64,000 nt of DNA from Companilactobacillus formosensis (lineage in GTDB: Bacteria > Bacillota > Bacilli > Lactobacillales > Lactobacillaceae): contig NZ_BJDU01000008.1 in NCBI RefSeq assembly GCF_005405305.1, positions 9,187 to 73,186 on the forward strand. The letters run 5' to 3'. The notes under the pieces were generated by a model that worked only from the letters and a program-made list of their open reading frames with translations, did not search any database and had not been told where the DNA came from. A program made the translations under genes and the position numbers. Positions 9,223 to 17,524 of the stretch are shown here, piece after piece (position 1 is the first letter of the stretch; the number at the start of each line of letters is the position of its first letter).

Positions 9223-10376
9223 AATTCGCCACTAGCCAGCAATGTCAACATTTGAATCGTGGCTGGATAGTAATCTTTACTACGAATTGGTGCAGTCAGA
9301 ACTTTTTTATACCGACTTTTCAAAATTTGATTACCTAATACTTCTGCAGAATAAGCCACCGGTGCACAGAAAGCTTCATTTTCATATTTTTCTATTGGTT
9401 TTCCATCCAAAGTATAGATAGCGGTGATGTTCTTTTTTCTCGCAAAGAAATTGTCAATTTTAGTTATTACGCCTTTACTGATTCGACTATGATTCAATTG
9501 ATAATCATATGCTACTCGCCATGGAATTCGACAAGCATTGAAACCATATTCAGCATCATATTTAGAAGCAATTTGATTAGGTTTAACGGTATTAATATTT
9601 AAATTATTGCCACTGACTACTACAAAGTCAGCCATCAAACCAGTCCGATGTTGATTACTTAATTCTTGCAAAGTCCTCTGACTGTTTTGCATAGTCTTCG
9701 TCCATCTACCATCTTTAGTATAGCTAGCAAATTCACGAAAATAAACTGAGATTAAATCGGAAGTTCTCACAACATTGCCATTTTTTCCTTGAGCCCAATT
9801 TCCAACTTTAGGTAAAGCTGTTTTAGGATTAATCTCATACTTATAAATATCGCCCAGTAACTGCAAGGCTAATGTATGATAATCAAATTTTTCATTACTA
9901 CCCCATTTTTTATCAGCCAACATCAAGGCATAAGCTATGTCCAAATCACCATCAGTAGCACTCGTTTTTTCAGCTTTAGTACTTGTCATCTTTTCGCCCT
10001 GTTGATTTTGTCGCCAAGCCATCAAAGAATTTCGAGAGCTGATTCGATGATTTAAATAGTAACTAGTTAATTGATCAAAAGTTTTTTGACTACCGAATCC
10101 TTGTTGTGCAGCCATTACTGTAATTACCATTCCATATCCTTGAGCTTCAGAAAGGGTACGATTTTTACTATCATTATTTGTTTTGACGAATTTTTGAGTT
10201 TCATTTCCCCTTAAATAATATTTCTTCCAAATTCGATATTGTGATTGAATCTTTTGAGAACTAATTCCAATTTGTCGTTCTTGAGATTGAGTATTATAAA
10301 TTGCAACACCAATGGCAAAAGTAACTAGAATTATTAACCCACCGATCAACCATTGATATTTATGCCGTCTGAACAC
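9216..10376 (-). CDS. Glycoside hydrolase family 8 protein, membrane-anchored
   Basis: A 386-residue protein with a short basic N-terminus and one signal-anchor helix (about residues 8-27), then a GH8 domain outside the cell. The family acid is in SEAQGYGM and the family base or water-binding acid in ATDGDLDIAYAL. GH8 members cleave beta-1,4-linked glucans, chitosan or related polymers, and often trim the product of a linked synthase. It follows the GT2 synthase gene with no real gap. I prefer GTG 10376, eight bases after AAGGAG, to the GTG at 10385 that overlaps the binding site. The layout resembles the GH8 and synthase genes of the Listeria pss locus (general knowledge, not searched). Confidence 0.85.
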   Translation of the reverse strand: MFRRHKYQWLIGGLIILVTFAIGVAIYNTQSQERQIGISSQKIQSQYRIWKKYYLRGNETQKFVKTNNDSKNRTLSEAQGYGMVITVMAAQQGFGSQKTFDQLTSYYLNHRISSRNSLMAWRQNQQGEKMTSTKAEKTSATDGDLDIAYALMLADKKWGSNEKFDYHTLALQLLGDIYKYEINPKTALPKVGNWAQGKNGNVVRTSDLISVYFREFASYTKDGRWTKTMQNSQRTLQELSNQHRTGLMADFVVVSGNNLNINTVKPNQIASKYDAEYGFNACRIPWRVAYDYQLNHSRISKGVITKIDNFFARKKNITAIYTLDGKPIEKYENEAFCAPVAYSAEVLGNQILKSRYKKVLTAPIRSKDYYPATIQMLTLLASGELK

Positions 10377-10388
10377 AAAAATCACTCC

Positions 10389-11687
10389 TTAGAAACGCTG
10401 AGTTTTATACCATTTAGTATTATTTTTCCCCGTAACTTTATCGCGAATGATATCCCAAACAGCCACGAGTGAAACTACGATAAATAGTTGTGCATACGTG
10501 AAATAAGATATCAGCGTATACATGAAATTTTTAACTGTTTCTTGACCATAATCGCTGGCTAAAGCAATATTCATTTGCAATAAGTACAAGAAGAACATCA
10601 ATAACCAGTTAACCATGAACAAAATCGACATCGGCGTTCCTATAGCAACCAGTTGATGAACCTGTGGGAAAAAATGCTGGATACCGGCAATAATAAAATT
10701 AGATAAAAAGATAAAATTAGAGATAATTATCGCTAAATTAAACCAAAAGAACGTACAAATATAATAGAACACCTCTAATTTAATACGCCATGGTGTATGG
10801 TCAAAAAGATGTCCCGCGTTATCCATAATTACCTCATAATTGCCTCGAGCCCAACGTTTACGTTGATTATAGTAGGCAAACAAAGTCTCTGGTTCTTGTT
10901 GAAATGCTTCTGCCCGATGAGCTAGAGCAATCAATTTCCCTTCGCGCATCAAACTAAACGAAATTGCGGTGTCTTCTGTCAAAGCACCATCATTCCAACC
11001 ACCAAGATCTTGAACCACTTTTTTATTAATAATGAAATTTGTACCCGGTATGCGCCCGATTTTGAATAATTGCCATAAACCAGTATGTTGAATGCGTTGT
11101 GTATTAACGATTTCCAAATTAATACAACGAGTCAAAAAATTTTGTTGATAATTACGAGTCTTATTCCGTCCAAAAGCCGCTGCATAACGAGTAGGATTTT
11201 CCAAAATTTTTTCAACCAAAAAATACAAAGCGTTTGCTTCTGGAGCTGCATCAGCATCATATACTGCTAAATATTCACCCGTAGCAACTTTTAAAGCATC
11301 ATTTAAAACGCCGGCTTTGCCACCAGTTCCAGTACGTTCAATAACTCGAAAATTACAGTCTTGATATTGTTTTAAAGCCATTAATTCACGAACCTTTTGC
11401 GCTGTTTTATCTTTACAATTATCCGCATAAACTAACAATTCATAACGATCTTTGGGATAATTTAAATTCAAAACGGCTTTGACTGTATCTTGTATCACGA
11501 GTTCTTCATTATGTGCTGGCACAACTAAAGTAACTTTAGGGTAACGTTTTAGTGCTGGCAAATTATCAATATCCGTGTGTTGCATGTGTTTGAAAATAAA
11601 AGTTATACCACCAAAGAGCGTCACGACCATCATGATCAAGGATAGCCAAATCGTTATGATGGCAATCACATAAAATATTTTAATCAT
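10389..11687 (-). CDS. Processive family 2 glycosyltransferase (polysaccharide synthase)
   Basis: A 432-residue membrane synthase. It has two N-terminal hydrophobic segments, a GT2 catalytic domain with the nucleotide-sugar motif YADNCKD, the DAD metal site, the base TED and the processivity motif QRKRW, then three to four C-terminal membrane helices forming the export path. This is the PgaC/IcaA/BcsA architecture: it joins UDP-sugars into a beta-linked chain and pushes it outward. The sugar cannot be told from motifs. ATG 11687 follows GGAGG by nine bases and overlaps the end of a 49-codon membrane gene. No PilZ domain is fused to it. Confidence 0.9.
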   Translation of the reverse strand: MIKIFYVIAIITIWLSLIMMVVTLFGGITFIFKHMQHTDIDNLPALKRYPKVTLVVPAHNEELVIQDTVKAVLNLNYPKDRYELLVYADNCKDKTAQKVRELMALKQYQDCNFRVIERTGTGGKAGVLNDALKVATGEYLAVYDADAAPEANALYFLVEKILENPTRYAAAFGRNKTRNYQQNFLTRCINLEIVNTQRIQHTGLWQLFKIGRIPGTNFIINKKVVQDLGGWNDGALTEDTAISFSLMREGKLIALAHRAEAFQQEPETLFAYYNQRKRWARGNYEVIMDNAGHLFDHTPWRIKLEVFYYICTFFWFNLAIIISNFIFLSNFIIAGIQHFFPQVHQLVAIGTPMSILFMVNWLLMFFLYLLQMNIALASDYGQETVKNFMYTLISYFTYAQLFIVVSLVAVWDIIRDKVTGKNNTKWYKTQRF

Positions 11688-11829
11688 GATTTTTATCCTC
11701 CAGGTTAAAATGGCGAATCGTTAATTTAAAAATTTTCCACCAACAAATTGATAAAATGATTACAATGATGCCAAAAATTATCGTAATACCCAAGCTAAAT
11801 GAAAATAACCAACCGAATTTATCTAACAT
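11680..11829 (-). CDS. 49-residue single-pass membrane protein in the polysaccharide operon
   Basis: A small open reading frame starting at ATG 11829, with AAGGGG ten bases upstream and a stop at 11680. The protein has one hydrophobic helix (FSLGITIIFGIIVIILSI), then WWK and a basic tail. It overlaps the start of the synthase gene by eight bases, so translation is coupled. Small membrane partners (IcaD, PssE or BcsB-like stubs) often accompany GT2 synthases. An accessory subunit is my inference; I do not recognise the sequence. Confidence 0.7.
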   Translation of the reverse strand: MLDKFGWLFSFSLGITIIFGIIVIILSICWWKIFKLTIRHFNLEDKNHD

Positions 11830-11843
11830 TGATCAATTTCCCC

Positions 11844-12710
11844 TTACATGTATTCTTTAACAATATCGGTTTCTGCACTCCGTTCCAATTGTGCCAATGT
11901 ATCTTCAACACTACGATTTTGAACGTTATCTTGCGTAGAATAACTTACTTGTCCCATCCGCAAGACTAGTGCATCACGTGCCAAGCCAAACTCTTGTGCA
12001 ATATCATCAATGTGATCTTTAATTTTTTTCTTCATAACGGGGGCATTGTCAGATCCTAGCATCGGCGACAAAATAACAAAACGTCCGGTTCCAATGTAAT
12101 ACAGGTCATCGACAGTAAATAACATACTACTCAAGTGTTCAGCTGTAGCTTTTAACAAACGATTGAATCTTTGGTTGCCCAAAAAGTTAATAATATTTTC
12201 TAAGAAGTCGATTTTCACCATCGTCAATGTAAACCGATAATCTTTTCCGTGGTAATAAACCAATTTCAATTCTTGAGCAACATCCCTATCCAAAGCTCTT
12301 TGGTTCAAAGCACCAGTAATAACATCCAAATCCGGTTTTTCTTTTTGTATTTGTTCCATTTCTTGTATTAAAGCTTTTCTCTTTAGTAATTGGTGATCCA
12401 ATAAGTACATCAAATAAGTCATTAAAGGCGTAATTGTTAATAACGAAATAGCTGCCCAGAAATACATTGCTCTAGTATAAGGAATCATCAGCATTAAAAC
12501 GCCAGCACTCATACTGACGAAAGACAAAACGCTTCCCAAAATAATATAAGTCGTCCGCCCTAACAATAATCCAAAAATAAATACTAATGAGACGATCAAA
12601 AAATTGAGCCATGAACCGTTGATGACACTCAAATAAAGTAAAGCATATTGATATATAAGGATTAGAAGCATCCCTGCAAAAATCATATTTTCTACTGACT
12701 TAAATTTCAT
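11844..12710 (-). CDS. Membrane protein with a degenerate GGDEF domain
   Basis: A 288-residue protein. Residues 1-110 hold about four membrane helices. Residues about 125-285 follow the diguanylate cyclase fold: DVITGALNQRALDRDV matches the D-x-LTGL-x-NR opening. The signature loop reads YYIGTGRFVILSP, that is GTGRF in place of GGDEF, so synthesis of cyclic di-GMP is unlikely. It is the first gene of the polysaccharide operon, 15 bases before the small membrane protein. It may act as a structural regulator or a nucleotide sensor of the synthase. GAGG precedes ATG 12710. Confidence 0.8.
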   Translation of the reverse strand: MKFKSVENMIFAGMLLILIYQYALLYLSVINGSWLNFLIVSLVFIFGLLLGRTTYIILGSVLSFVSMSAGVLMLMIPYTRAMYFWAAISLLTITPLMTYLMYLLDHQLLKRKALIQEMEQIQKEKPDLDVITGALNQRALDRDVAQELKLVYYHGKDYRFTLTMVKIDFLENIINFLGNQRFNRLLKATAEHLSSMLFTVDDLYYIGTGRFVILSPMLGSDNAPVMKKKIKDHIDDIAQEFGLARDALVLRMGQVSYSTQDNVQNRSVEDTLAQLERSAETDIVKEYM

Positions 12711-12837
12711 TGCACTAACCTCAAGCTAGAAATTTTATTTACTACTTTTGCTGATATCTTTCCAACTTGAGTATAGTTTGATTAATTTTTTGAGACATTG
12801 ATTAACTAGCTAAATTGACAATTAGTCTATTAGAACG

Positions 12838-12874
12838 CAAAAAAAGTTCCCAGAATAATTTCTGAGAACTTTTT
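12838..12874 (-). terminator. Terminator of the galactitol-type PTS operon
   Basis: Hairpin with AAGTTC arms (AGTTCTCAGA..TCTGGGAACT) followed on the minus strand by seven T. It lies 16 bases beyond the EIIC stop. Confidence 0.85.
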
Positions 12875-12889
12875 ATTATTTCTGAATAA

Positions 12890-14305
12890 TTATTTTGCTT
12901 TTGCAGCAGCTTCGTCAGCATAAATCTTGTTTCTCTTCTTCATTTGCTTTGCGTACCAGATGAAGATCAATAGGTATGCAACAAGTGCTAATGCAGCGTA
13001 AAGAATGAACTTGATTTGACCAGTTGAAGCGTTACCTACTAAGTAAGCCAAGAATTTTTCGATAGGACCTTCCATAGTTGAGTGGGAAATCATTGTACCG
13101 GATGCAACACCCTTAGGGAATGCACCGATCTTCTTAGCAGTTTCAGTAACCATAGGAGCTGACAATGTACCGGCCCATAGGAACAATGGAAGTTCGATAG
13201 CACCGATAACGATCATACGAATAATCTTACCACGTGTAACAACTAGCAAGGCTGGTGTAACACCCATGGCGATGATACCACCTAAAGGCAAGATCTTGTT
13301 ACCAGGTAGTACTAAAGCTTCAAGAAGCATGATAGGAGCCAAAACGTTAGCGGCAGCCCAGATTTCAGCACGTCCGGCGATGAATGGCCAGTCAAGACCA
13401 ACATTCATTGTACGACCTTGAAGTCTCTTGTTAGCAAAGTCTGTAATACCTTGTGATAATGGTTCAACAGCGGCAATAAACCAAGAACCGATTTGTGAGA
13501 ATAACTCCAAGCAGAATGCGGCTGTAAATGATAGTGTAAAGATTTCCTTAACACCTTGGTGTGAAAGTAAACCGATAAAGATACCTAAATAAATACCAAT
13601 GGCGAATTTACTTCCCCAGAATCCAATTTTCTTGTTCAATGCAGCAGCATCAAAGTCATATTTATCAAGCCATGGGAAGATTTTATCAAAAATCTTATCA
13701 AAGACCATGATAATTGGGTTCATCATGTAGTTCATGTGTGTTGTAGTCATTGGGTTTGAAGCTGGAGCATTTAATAGATCATTAAAAGTAGGTTTCATCA
13801 AATCTGAATTGATAATCTTCAAAACACCAATGAAAATAACTAGGATTGTAGTAATCAATAGGTTTGCACCAAAGAACATAGCTAGCAATCCAACGAAAGC
13901 TAAGTGCCAAACATCGAAAATATCAACATCAAGTGTGTTTGTCTTGTTCATAAGAATCATAACGATATTAACGATAACTAAAATAAGTAAGAAGAACAAT
14001 GTGTAAGGTGAACCCCAAGTGATAGTAGCAAGTGGAGCCCAACCTAAGTCAGTTACTGATAGTTGAATACCTGTTGATTTAACAAAGGCGTTCAAGGCAT
14101 CTTGGAATGCTGTAGTTAGCAAACTGATAACTGAACTAATAGCCGTAAGGGCGATGGCTAATTTAATACCACCTTCCAAGGCTTTAGAGAACTTAACTCT
14201 GAATACCAACGCGATAATTGTCAAAACGATTAACATCATTGGTGCGGCACCAAGGTCAATTAACGGTTTGAAAATCATGTTGGCGAAATCAATTATTCCT
14301 GACAT
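12890..14305 (-). CDS. PTS system, galactitol family, EIIC permease
   Basis: A 471-residue membrane permease with about ten helices, of the galactitol (Gat) family. It moves the sugar through the membrane while EIIB phosphorylates it. Sequence blocks such as IDLGAAPMMLIVLTIIAL and TMNVGLDWPFIAGRAE are characteristic. It is the last gene of the EIIA-EIIB-EIIC operon. The operon is divergent from lacR-lacABCD, and galactitol-1-phosphate dehydrogenase is absent, so galactose entering as galactose-6-phosphate is the more likely substrate. That is inference from context. Confidence 0.9.
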   Translation of the reverse strand: MSGIIDFANMIFKPLIDLGAAPMMLIVLTIIALVFRVKFSKALEGGIKLAIALTAISSVISLLTTAFQDALNAFVKSTGIQLSVTDLGWAPLATITWGSPYTLFFLLILVIVNIVMILMNKTNTLDVDIFDVWHLAFVGLLAMFFGANLLITTILVIFIGVLKIINSDLMKPTFNDLLNAPASNPMTTTHMNYMMNPIIMVFDKIFDKIFPWLDKYDFDAAALNKKIGFWGSKFAIGIYLGIFIGLLSHQGVKEIFTLSFTAAFCLELFSQIGSWFIAAVEPLSQGITDFANKRLQGRTMNVGLDWPFIAGRAEIWAAANVLAPIMLLEALVLPGNKILPLGGIIAMGVTPALLVVTRGKIIRMIVIGAIELPLFLWAGTLSAPMVTETAKKIGAFPKGVASGTMISHSTMEGPIEKFLAYLVGNASTGQIKFILYAALALVAYLLIFIWYAKQMKKRNKIYADEAAAKAK

Positions 14306-14335
14306 ATTTCTTTCCCCCTAGATAAGTCTTAAAAA

Positions 14336-14641
14336 CTATGCTTTACCGCTGTCCTTAATGGCTTGTTCTACTTGGTCATATACAGGTTTTGCCATAGCAG
14401 GCATTCTATATAGGATAGGACCAGCATCAATAACTGGGCAACTTGGTGTAAATCCAAGATCTGTAGCAGCGATTGGTGTGAACAAATCATAATCCTTCAA
14501 CATATCTTCTGTAATGTCCTTAACCATAACGGCATCACATTGAACATCGTATCCACGGTTGCTCATTTCTGTTTCCAATGCATCTTTGATTTGGTGACTT
14601 GAGTTAACTCCGGCACCACAAGCAGCTAAAATTTTAAACAT
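14336..14641 (-). CDS. PTS system, galactitol family, EIIB
   Basis: A 101-residue cytosolic phosphocarrier. The phosphorylation-site cysteine is Cys8 in LAACGAGVNSS, the P-loop-like motif of GatB-type EIIB domains. It receives phosphate from EIIA and passes it to the incoming sugar at EIIC. The gene lies between EIIA (17 bases away) and EIIC (30 bases away). Confidence 0.92.
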   Translation of the reverse strand: MFKILAACGAGVNSSHQIKDALETEMSNRGYDVQCDAVMVKDITEDMLKDYDLFTPIAATDLGFTPSCPVIDAGPILYRMPAMAKPVYDQVEQAIKDSGKA

Positions 14642-14658
14642 AATAACTATCTCCTTTT

Positions 14659-15171
14659 CTATTCGTTGCTCTTTGCATACTTAGTAAATTTACGATCTAA
14701 GAAAGAATAAATTTCCTTTGGATCGTCACTCTTAAAGAATGGTACAAGCTCGTTTTCAGAAGTACGAGCCATAAAGTCCATGATCTGTGCCAAAATGTTT
14801 GATTGGCCTTCTGGATCATTATTTAGGATCATGAATAAAAACTTCACTGGGAATTCCTTCGATGGATCAATCATATTATGGAAGGAAATCTCTTTTTCCA
14901 ATTTAATTGGAACAATCATTCTTGCTTTAACAAACTCACTTTCCGTATGTGGGATTGCGATGTTTGGTATCTTTGGAGATACGACTGACATATCAATTCC
15001 AGTAGGATAGTTTTGTTCGCGTTCCAATAAATTATTAATGAAGTCCTTAGTTACTAGATCCTTCTTTAATAAAGAATCAGCTATTTCACGAAACACATCC
15101 TCTTGTGTTGAAGCCTTTGAAATATAAACTTCGCTTTCGCTAAATAGTTGATCAGTAGCTAATTCGCCCAT
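14659..15171 (-). CDS. PTS system, fructose/galactitol-type EIIA
   Basis: A 170-residue EIIA of the PTS_EIIA_2 fold. The phosphorylated histidine is in NIAIPHTESEFV, and it accepts phosphate from HPr. I chose ATG 15171 because AGGTGAT lies seven bases upstream; ATG 15180 overlaps that site. It is first in the operon, downstream of a catabolite-response-like site and operator-like motifs in the divergent promoter region. Confidence 0.88.
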   Translation of the reverse strand: MGELATDQLFSESEVYISKASTQEDVFREIADSLLKKDLVTKDFINNLLEREQNYPTGIDMSVVSPKIPNIAIPHTESEFVKARMIVPIKLEKEISFHNMIDPSKEFPVKFLFMILNNDPEGQSNILAQIMDFMARTSENELVPFFKSDDPKEIYSFLDRKFTKYAKSNE

Positions 15172-15202
15172 TAACACCATCACCTACCCGTTTTGTTTGT
15201 TT

Positions 15203-15233
15203 TTGTTTACAAGAACAATGGTAAACGCTCTCA
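15203..15233 (-). promoter_or_regulatory. Operator-like motif and cre-like site before the PTS operon
   Basis: TTGTTTAC (15203-15210) is the reverse complement of GTAAACAA, seen again at 15423-15430 and 17504-17511. It is followed by GAACAATGGTAAAC (15213-15226), nearly repeated as GAACAATAGTAAAC at 15414-15427. TGGTAAACGCTCTCA (15219-15233) fits the CcpA consensus WTGNAANCGNWNNCW with one mismatch. A weaker match (two mismatches) lies at 15329-15343. Assignment to the DeoR-family regulator and CcpA is inferred. Confidence 0.55.
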
Positions 15234-15373
15234 TAAAATATGTCAATACTTAATATTAAAATATAAACCTTTTATTAAGATTTCCTATATATACCAATGA
15301 ATTGCTCATAATTCCTGTTTAATTAGCAAGGTAAATGCTTTCAAAATTTTAAATATTTATCTTTGAAAAGGAA

Positions 15374-15427
15374 TTGACAAGTGAACAACTAGATGCTAAA
15401 TTATGTTTGTAACGAACAATAGTAAAC
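15374..15427 (+). promoter_or_regulatory. Promoter and operator-like repeat of the lacR-lacAB unit
   Basis: TTGACA (15374-15379), 17 bases, then TAAATT (15397-15402). The downstream GAACAATAGTAAAC (15414-15427) repeats the motif at 15213-15226 and would lie in the early transcript, a fitting place for a repressor. Confidence 0.65.
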
Positions 15428-15443
15428 AAAAAGAGGTGATCTT

Positions 15444-16205
15444 TTGTTAAAGAAAGAACGCTTTCTAAAGATACTATCGGAATTAGACAAGAACGATATT
15501 GTTACTGTCAATGATTTAACTACATTATTAGATTGTTCTGATATGACCATTCGTAGAGATCTTGAAGAGTTGTCAGAATCTGGCAAGTTGATCAGGATCC
15601 ACGGAGGAGCACAAAAAATCAGTGTTTCTCCATTAGAAGAAGCTTCCCACATTGAGAAACGAGAAGTTCATATTAAGGAAAAACAAGAAATAGCTAAATT
15701 AGCAGCTAACAGAATCGATAATTTCGATACTATCTTTATCGGTCCAGGAACAACACTTGAATTGATTGCTCAAAATATTAAAAATATTAATTCTTTGAGG
15801 GTCGTGACGATTAGTATTCCTGTCTTTGAAAGCTTTAAAAATTCAGATCTTAACTGTGAACTGATTTTGGCCGGCGGTATTTATCGAAGTCGCTCAGGAA
15901 CATTGATTGGAGCTTTAGCAAGTAATGCAGTGGGTGGATTGAAATTCGATAAGGCATTCGTAGGTGTCAATGGTATTCAAAATTCACAAATTATGACTGC
16001 CAACACTGAAGAAGGTCGGATTCAAAGCGTTGCTTTAAACAATTCTCAGAAAAAATATATCGTCGCAGATAAATACAAACTTAATAGGAATGATTTTTAT
16101 ACCTTCTATAGTTTGGATGATATTGATTATCTGATTACTAACAAGAGCACTTCCAAAGAAACTATCGATTATTATCAACAGTATGTAAGACTTATAACCA
16201 ACTAA
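15444..16205 (+). CDS. DeoR-family regulator of the tagatose-6-phosphate genes (LacR-like)
   Basis: A 253-residue regulator. The N-terminal winged helix (KERFLKILSEL...VNDLTTLLDCSDMTIRRDLEEL, about residues 3-45) is the DeoR signature. The C-terminal DeoRC domain (GPGTTLEL, GVNGI, KYIVADKYK) binds a sugar phosphate, in lactic acid bacteria often tagatose-6-phosphate. The start is TTG 15444 with AGAGGTGAT just upstream; no in-frame ATG fits. It heads the lacABCD genes and faces the PTS operon. It probably represses both through the GTAAACAA-type motifs. Confidence 0.85.
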   Translation: MLKKERFLKILSELDKNDIVTVNDLTTLLDCSDMTIRRDLEELSESGKLIRIHGGAQKISVSPLEEASHIEKREVHIKEKQEIAKLAANRIDNFDTIFIGPGTTLELIAQNIKNINSLRVVTISIPVFESFKNSDLNCELILAGGIYRSRSGTLIGALASNAVGGLKFDKAFVGVNGIQNSQIMTANTEEGRIQSVALNNSQKKYIVADKYKLNRNDFYTFYSLDDIDYLITNKSTSKETIDYYQQYVRLITN

Positions 16206-16223
16206 TAACGGAGGGATTATTTT

Positions 16224-16661
16224 ATGAAAATCGCACTAGCTTCAGATAAAGCAGGATTTGAATTAAAGAACTACATCAAGAACTATCTTGAAAATGAAGG
16301 CAAAGGTTACGAAATCGTTGACCTAACAGAAAATGAACCAGCTGCAGATTTCGTTGATTCATCAGTTGAACTTTCACACGCCGTACTAGATGGCAAGACA
16401 GATCGTGGAATTATGTTTGATGAATATGGTACAGGTTCAGCTATGGCAAGTAACAAGATTCATGGCATGGTTACAGCTAACGTTACTGAAGAAAATACAG
16501 CTCACATGACAACAGAACACAATGGTGCTAAAGCTATTGCTATCGGTGCTGGAATCGTTGGTAAGAAACGTGCTGAATCAATCGTTGATGAATACTTAGG
16601 TGTCAACTACGCTGGTGGACGTCACCAAATCCGTTTGGACATGCTAGAAAAATTATATTAA
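16224..16661 (+). CDS. lacA: Galactose-6-phosphate isomerase subunit LacA
   Basis: A 145-residue RpiB/LacA-fold protein. With LacB it turns galactose-6-phosphate into tagatose-6-phosphate, the first step of the tagatose pathway. The start MKIALASDKAGFELK and the GTGSAMASNK loop match the family. Strong GGAGGG precedes the ATG. It lies 18 bases after the regulator and 17 before lacB, clearly one operon. Confidence 0.92.
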   Translation: MKIALASDKAGFELKNYIKNYLENEGKGYEIVDLTENEPAADFVDSSVELSHAVLDGKTDRGIMFDEYGTGSAMASNKIHGMVTANVTEENTAHMTTEHNGAKAIAIGAGIVGKKRAESIVDEYLGVNYAGGRHQIRLDMLEKLY

Positions 16662-16678
16662 TAGGAGGGAATTAATTT

Positions 16679-17194
16679 ATGATTATTGCATTAGGAAACG
16701 ACCATATTGTTACAGATACTAAAATTAAAATTTCAGAAATGTTAAAGGCTATGGGCCACAAGGTTATTGATGTTGGTACATACGACCACACAAGAACTCA
16801 CTACCCTATTTACGGACTACGTGTTGCTAACCTTGTTCGTGATGGCAAAGCTGATTATGGTGTTGTACTTTGTGGTACAGGTGTTGGTATCTCAACTGCT
16901 GCTGACAAGAACCAAGGAATCCGTGCTGCTTTAGTTGCTGATACAACAGCTGCTAAATATGCTAAGGAACACTTGAATGCTAATGTTATCAGTTTCGGTG
17001 GTGCCGTTGTTGGTGAACACTTGGCTGAAGAAATCGTTAAGACATTCCTTGCTGCTGACTACTTAGGTGAAGATGACGACCTAGTTAAGAAAATCGATGC
17101 TGTTGAATCAAAAGACAATCCAGAACAACACGACAACCCTCACTTCTATGATCACGAAATGAAGCTATGGGACGAAGGATTCTACCACGACTAA
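16679..17194 (+). CDS. lacB: Galactose-6-phosphate isomerase subunit LacB
   Basis: A 171-residue protein, the usual LacB length. The motifs [17 protein letters not shown] with the catalytic Cys, and FGGAVVG match the RpiB/LacB family. It forms the heteromeric isomerase with LacA. Codon use is that of highly expressed genes (many GCT, GTT, AAC). An unusual 330-base structured gap follows before lacC. Confidence 0.94.
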   Translation: MIIALGNDHIVTDTKIKISEMLKAMGHKVIDVGTYDHTRTHYPIYGLRVANLVRDGKADYGVVLCGTGVGISTAADKNQGIRAALVADTTAAKYAKEHLNANVISFGGAVVGEHLAEEIVKTFLAADYLGEDDDLVKKIDAVESKDNPEQHDNPHFYDHEMKLWDEGFYHD

Positions 17195-17201
17195 GATTAG
17201 A

Positions 17202-17490
17202 GAGTGGAAAGCAACGCTTAGATTTTGAGCATTTGCCTAGCTATAAGAATTGGCTGCGGAACTTGTACTTGCAGACGATTTTTATAGCGTAGCAAAGCGC
17301 AGAAATCTGTTGCTTGTAACTCGTTTTAGATTTAAATAAAACATGAGCTACCATTGTGTAACTCATCAACCGGGCTATATGAAATAAAAGTTAGCCTTGC
17401 GTCATGCACTGAACTGAAATGGTACAGTGCTTAACGCAGGGCTAACTTGAGAGGTTTGTTTCGTAGAACCCATTTTTAATGGCCGAAACC
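17202..17490. repeat. Three large inverted repeats in the lacB-lacC gap
   Basis: This 330-base gap has no gene. Hairpin A (about 17202-17322) is a long imperfect stem: AAGCAAC..AGATTT pairs with AAATCT.GTTGCTT, and the inner arms TTGCCTAGCTATAA and TTATAGCGTAGCAA pair. Hairpin B pairs 17388-17411 with 17425-17448 almost perfectly over 24 bases (AAGTTAGCC..GCACTG with CAGTGC..GGCTAACTT). Hairpin C pairs GTTTCG (17458) with CGAAAC (17489), with CCATT/AATGG inside. None has a T-run, so simple termination is unlikely; mobile repeats or RNA-processing structures are possible. GTAAACAAA, an operator-like motif, lies at 17504-17512. Confidence 0.75.
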
Positions 17491-17524
17491 AGACTAATTA
17501 AAAGTAAACAAAGGAGTCCGCACA

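Noticed and set aside
15601-15652. Minus-strand frame overlapping the DeoR regulator start (15401-15652)
   Set aside because: It lacks family features and covers the lacR promoter; the plus-strand gene is clear.
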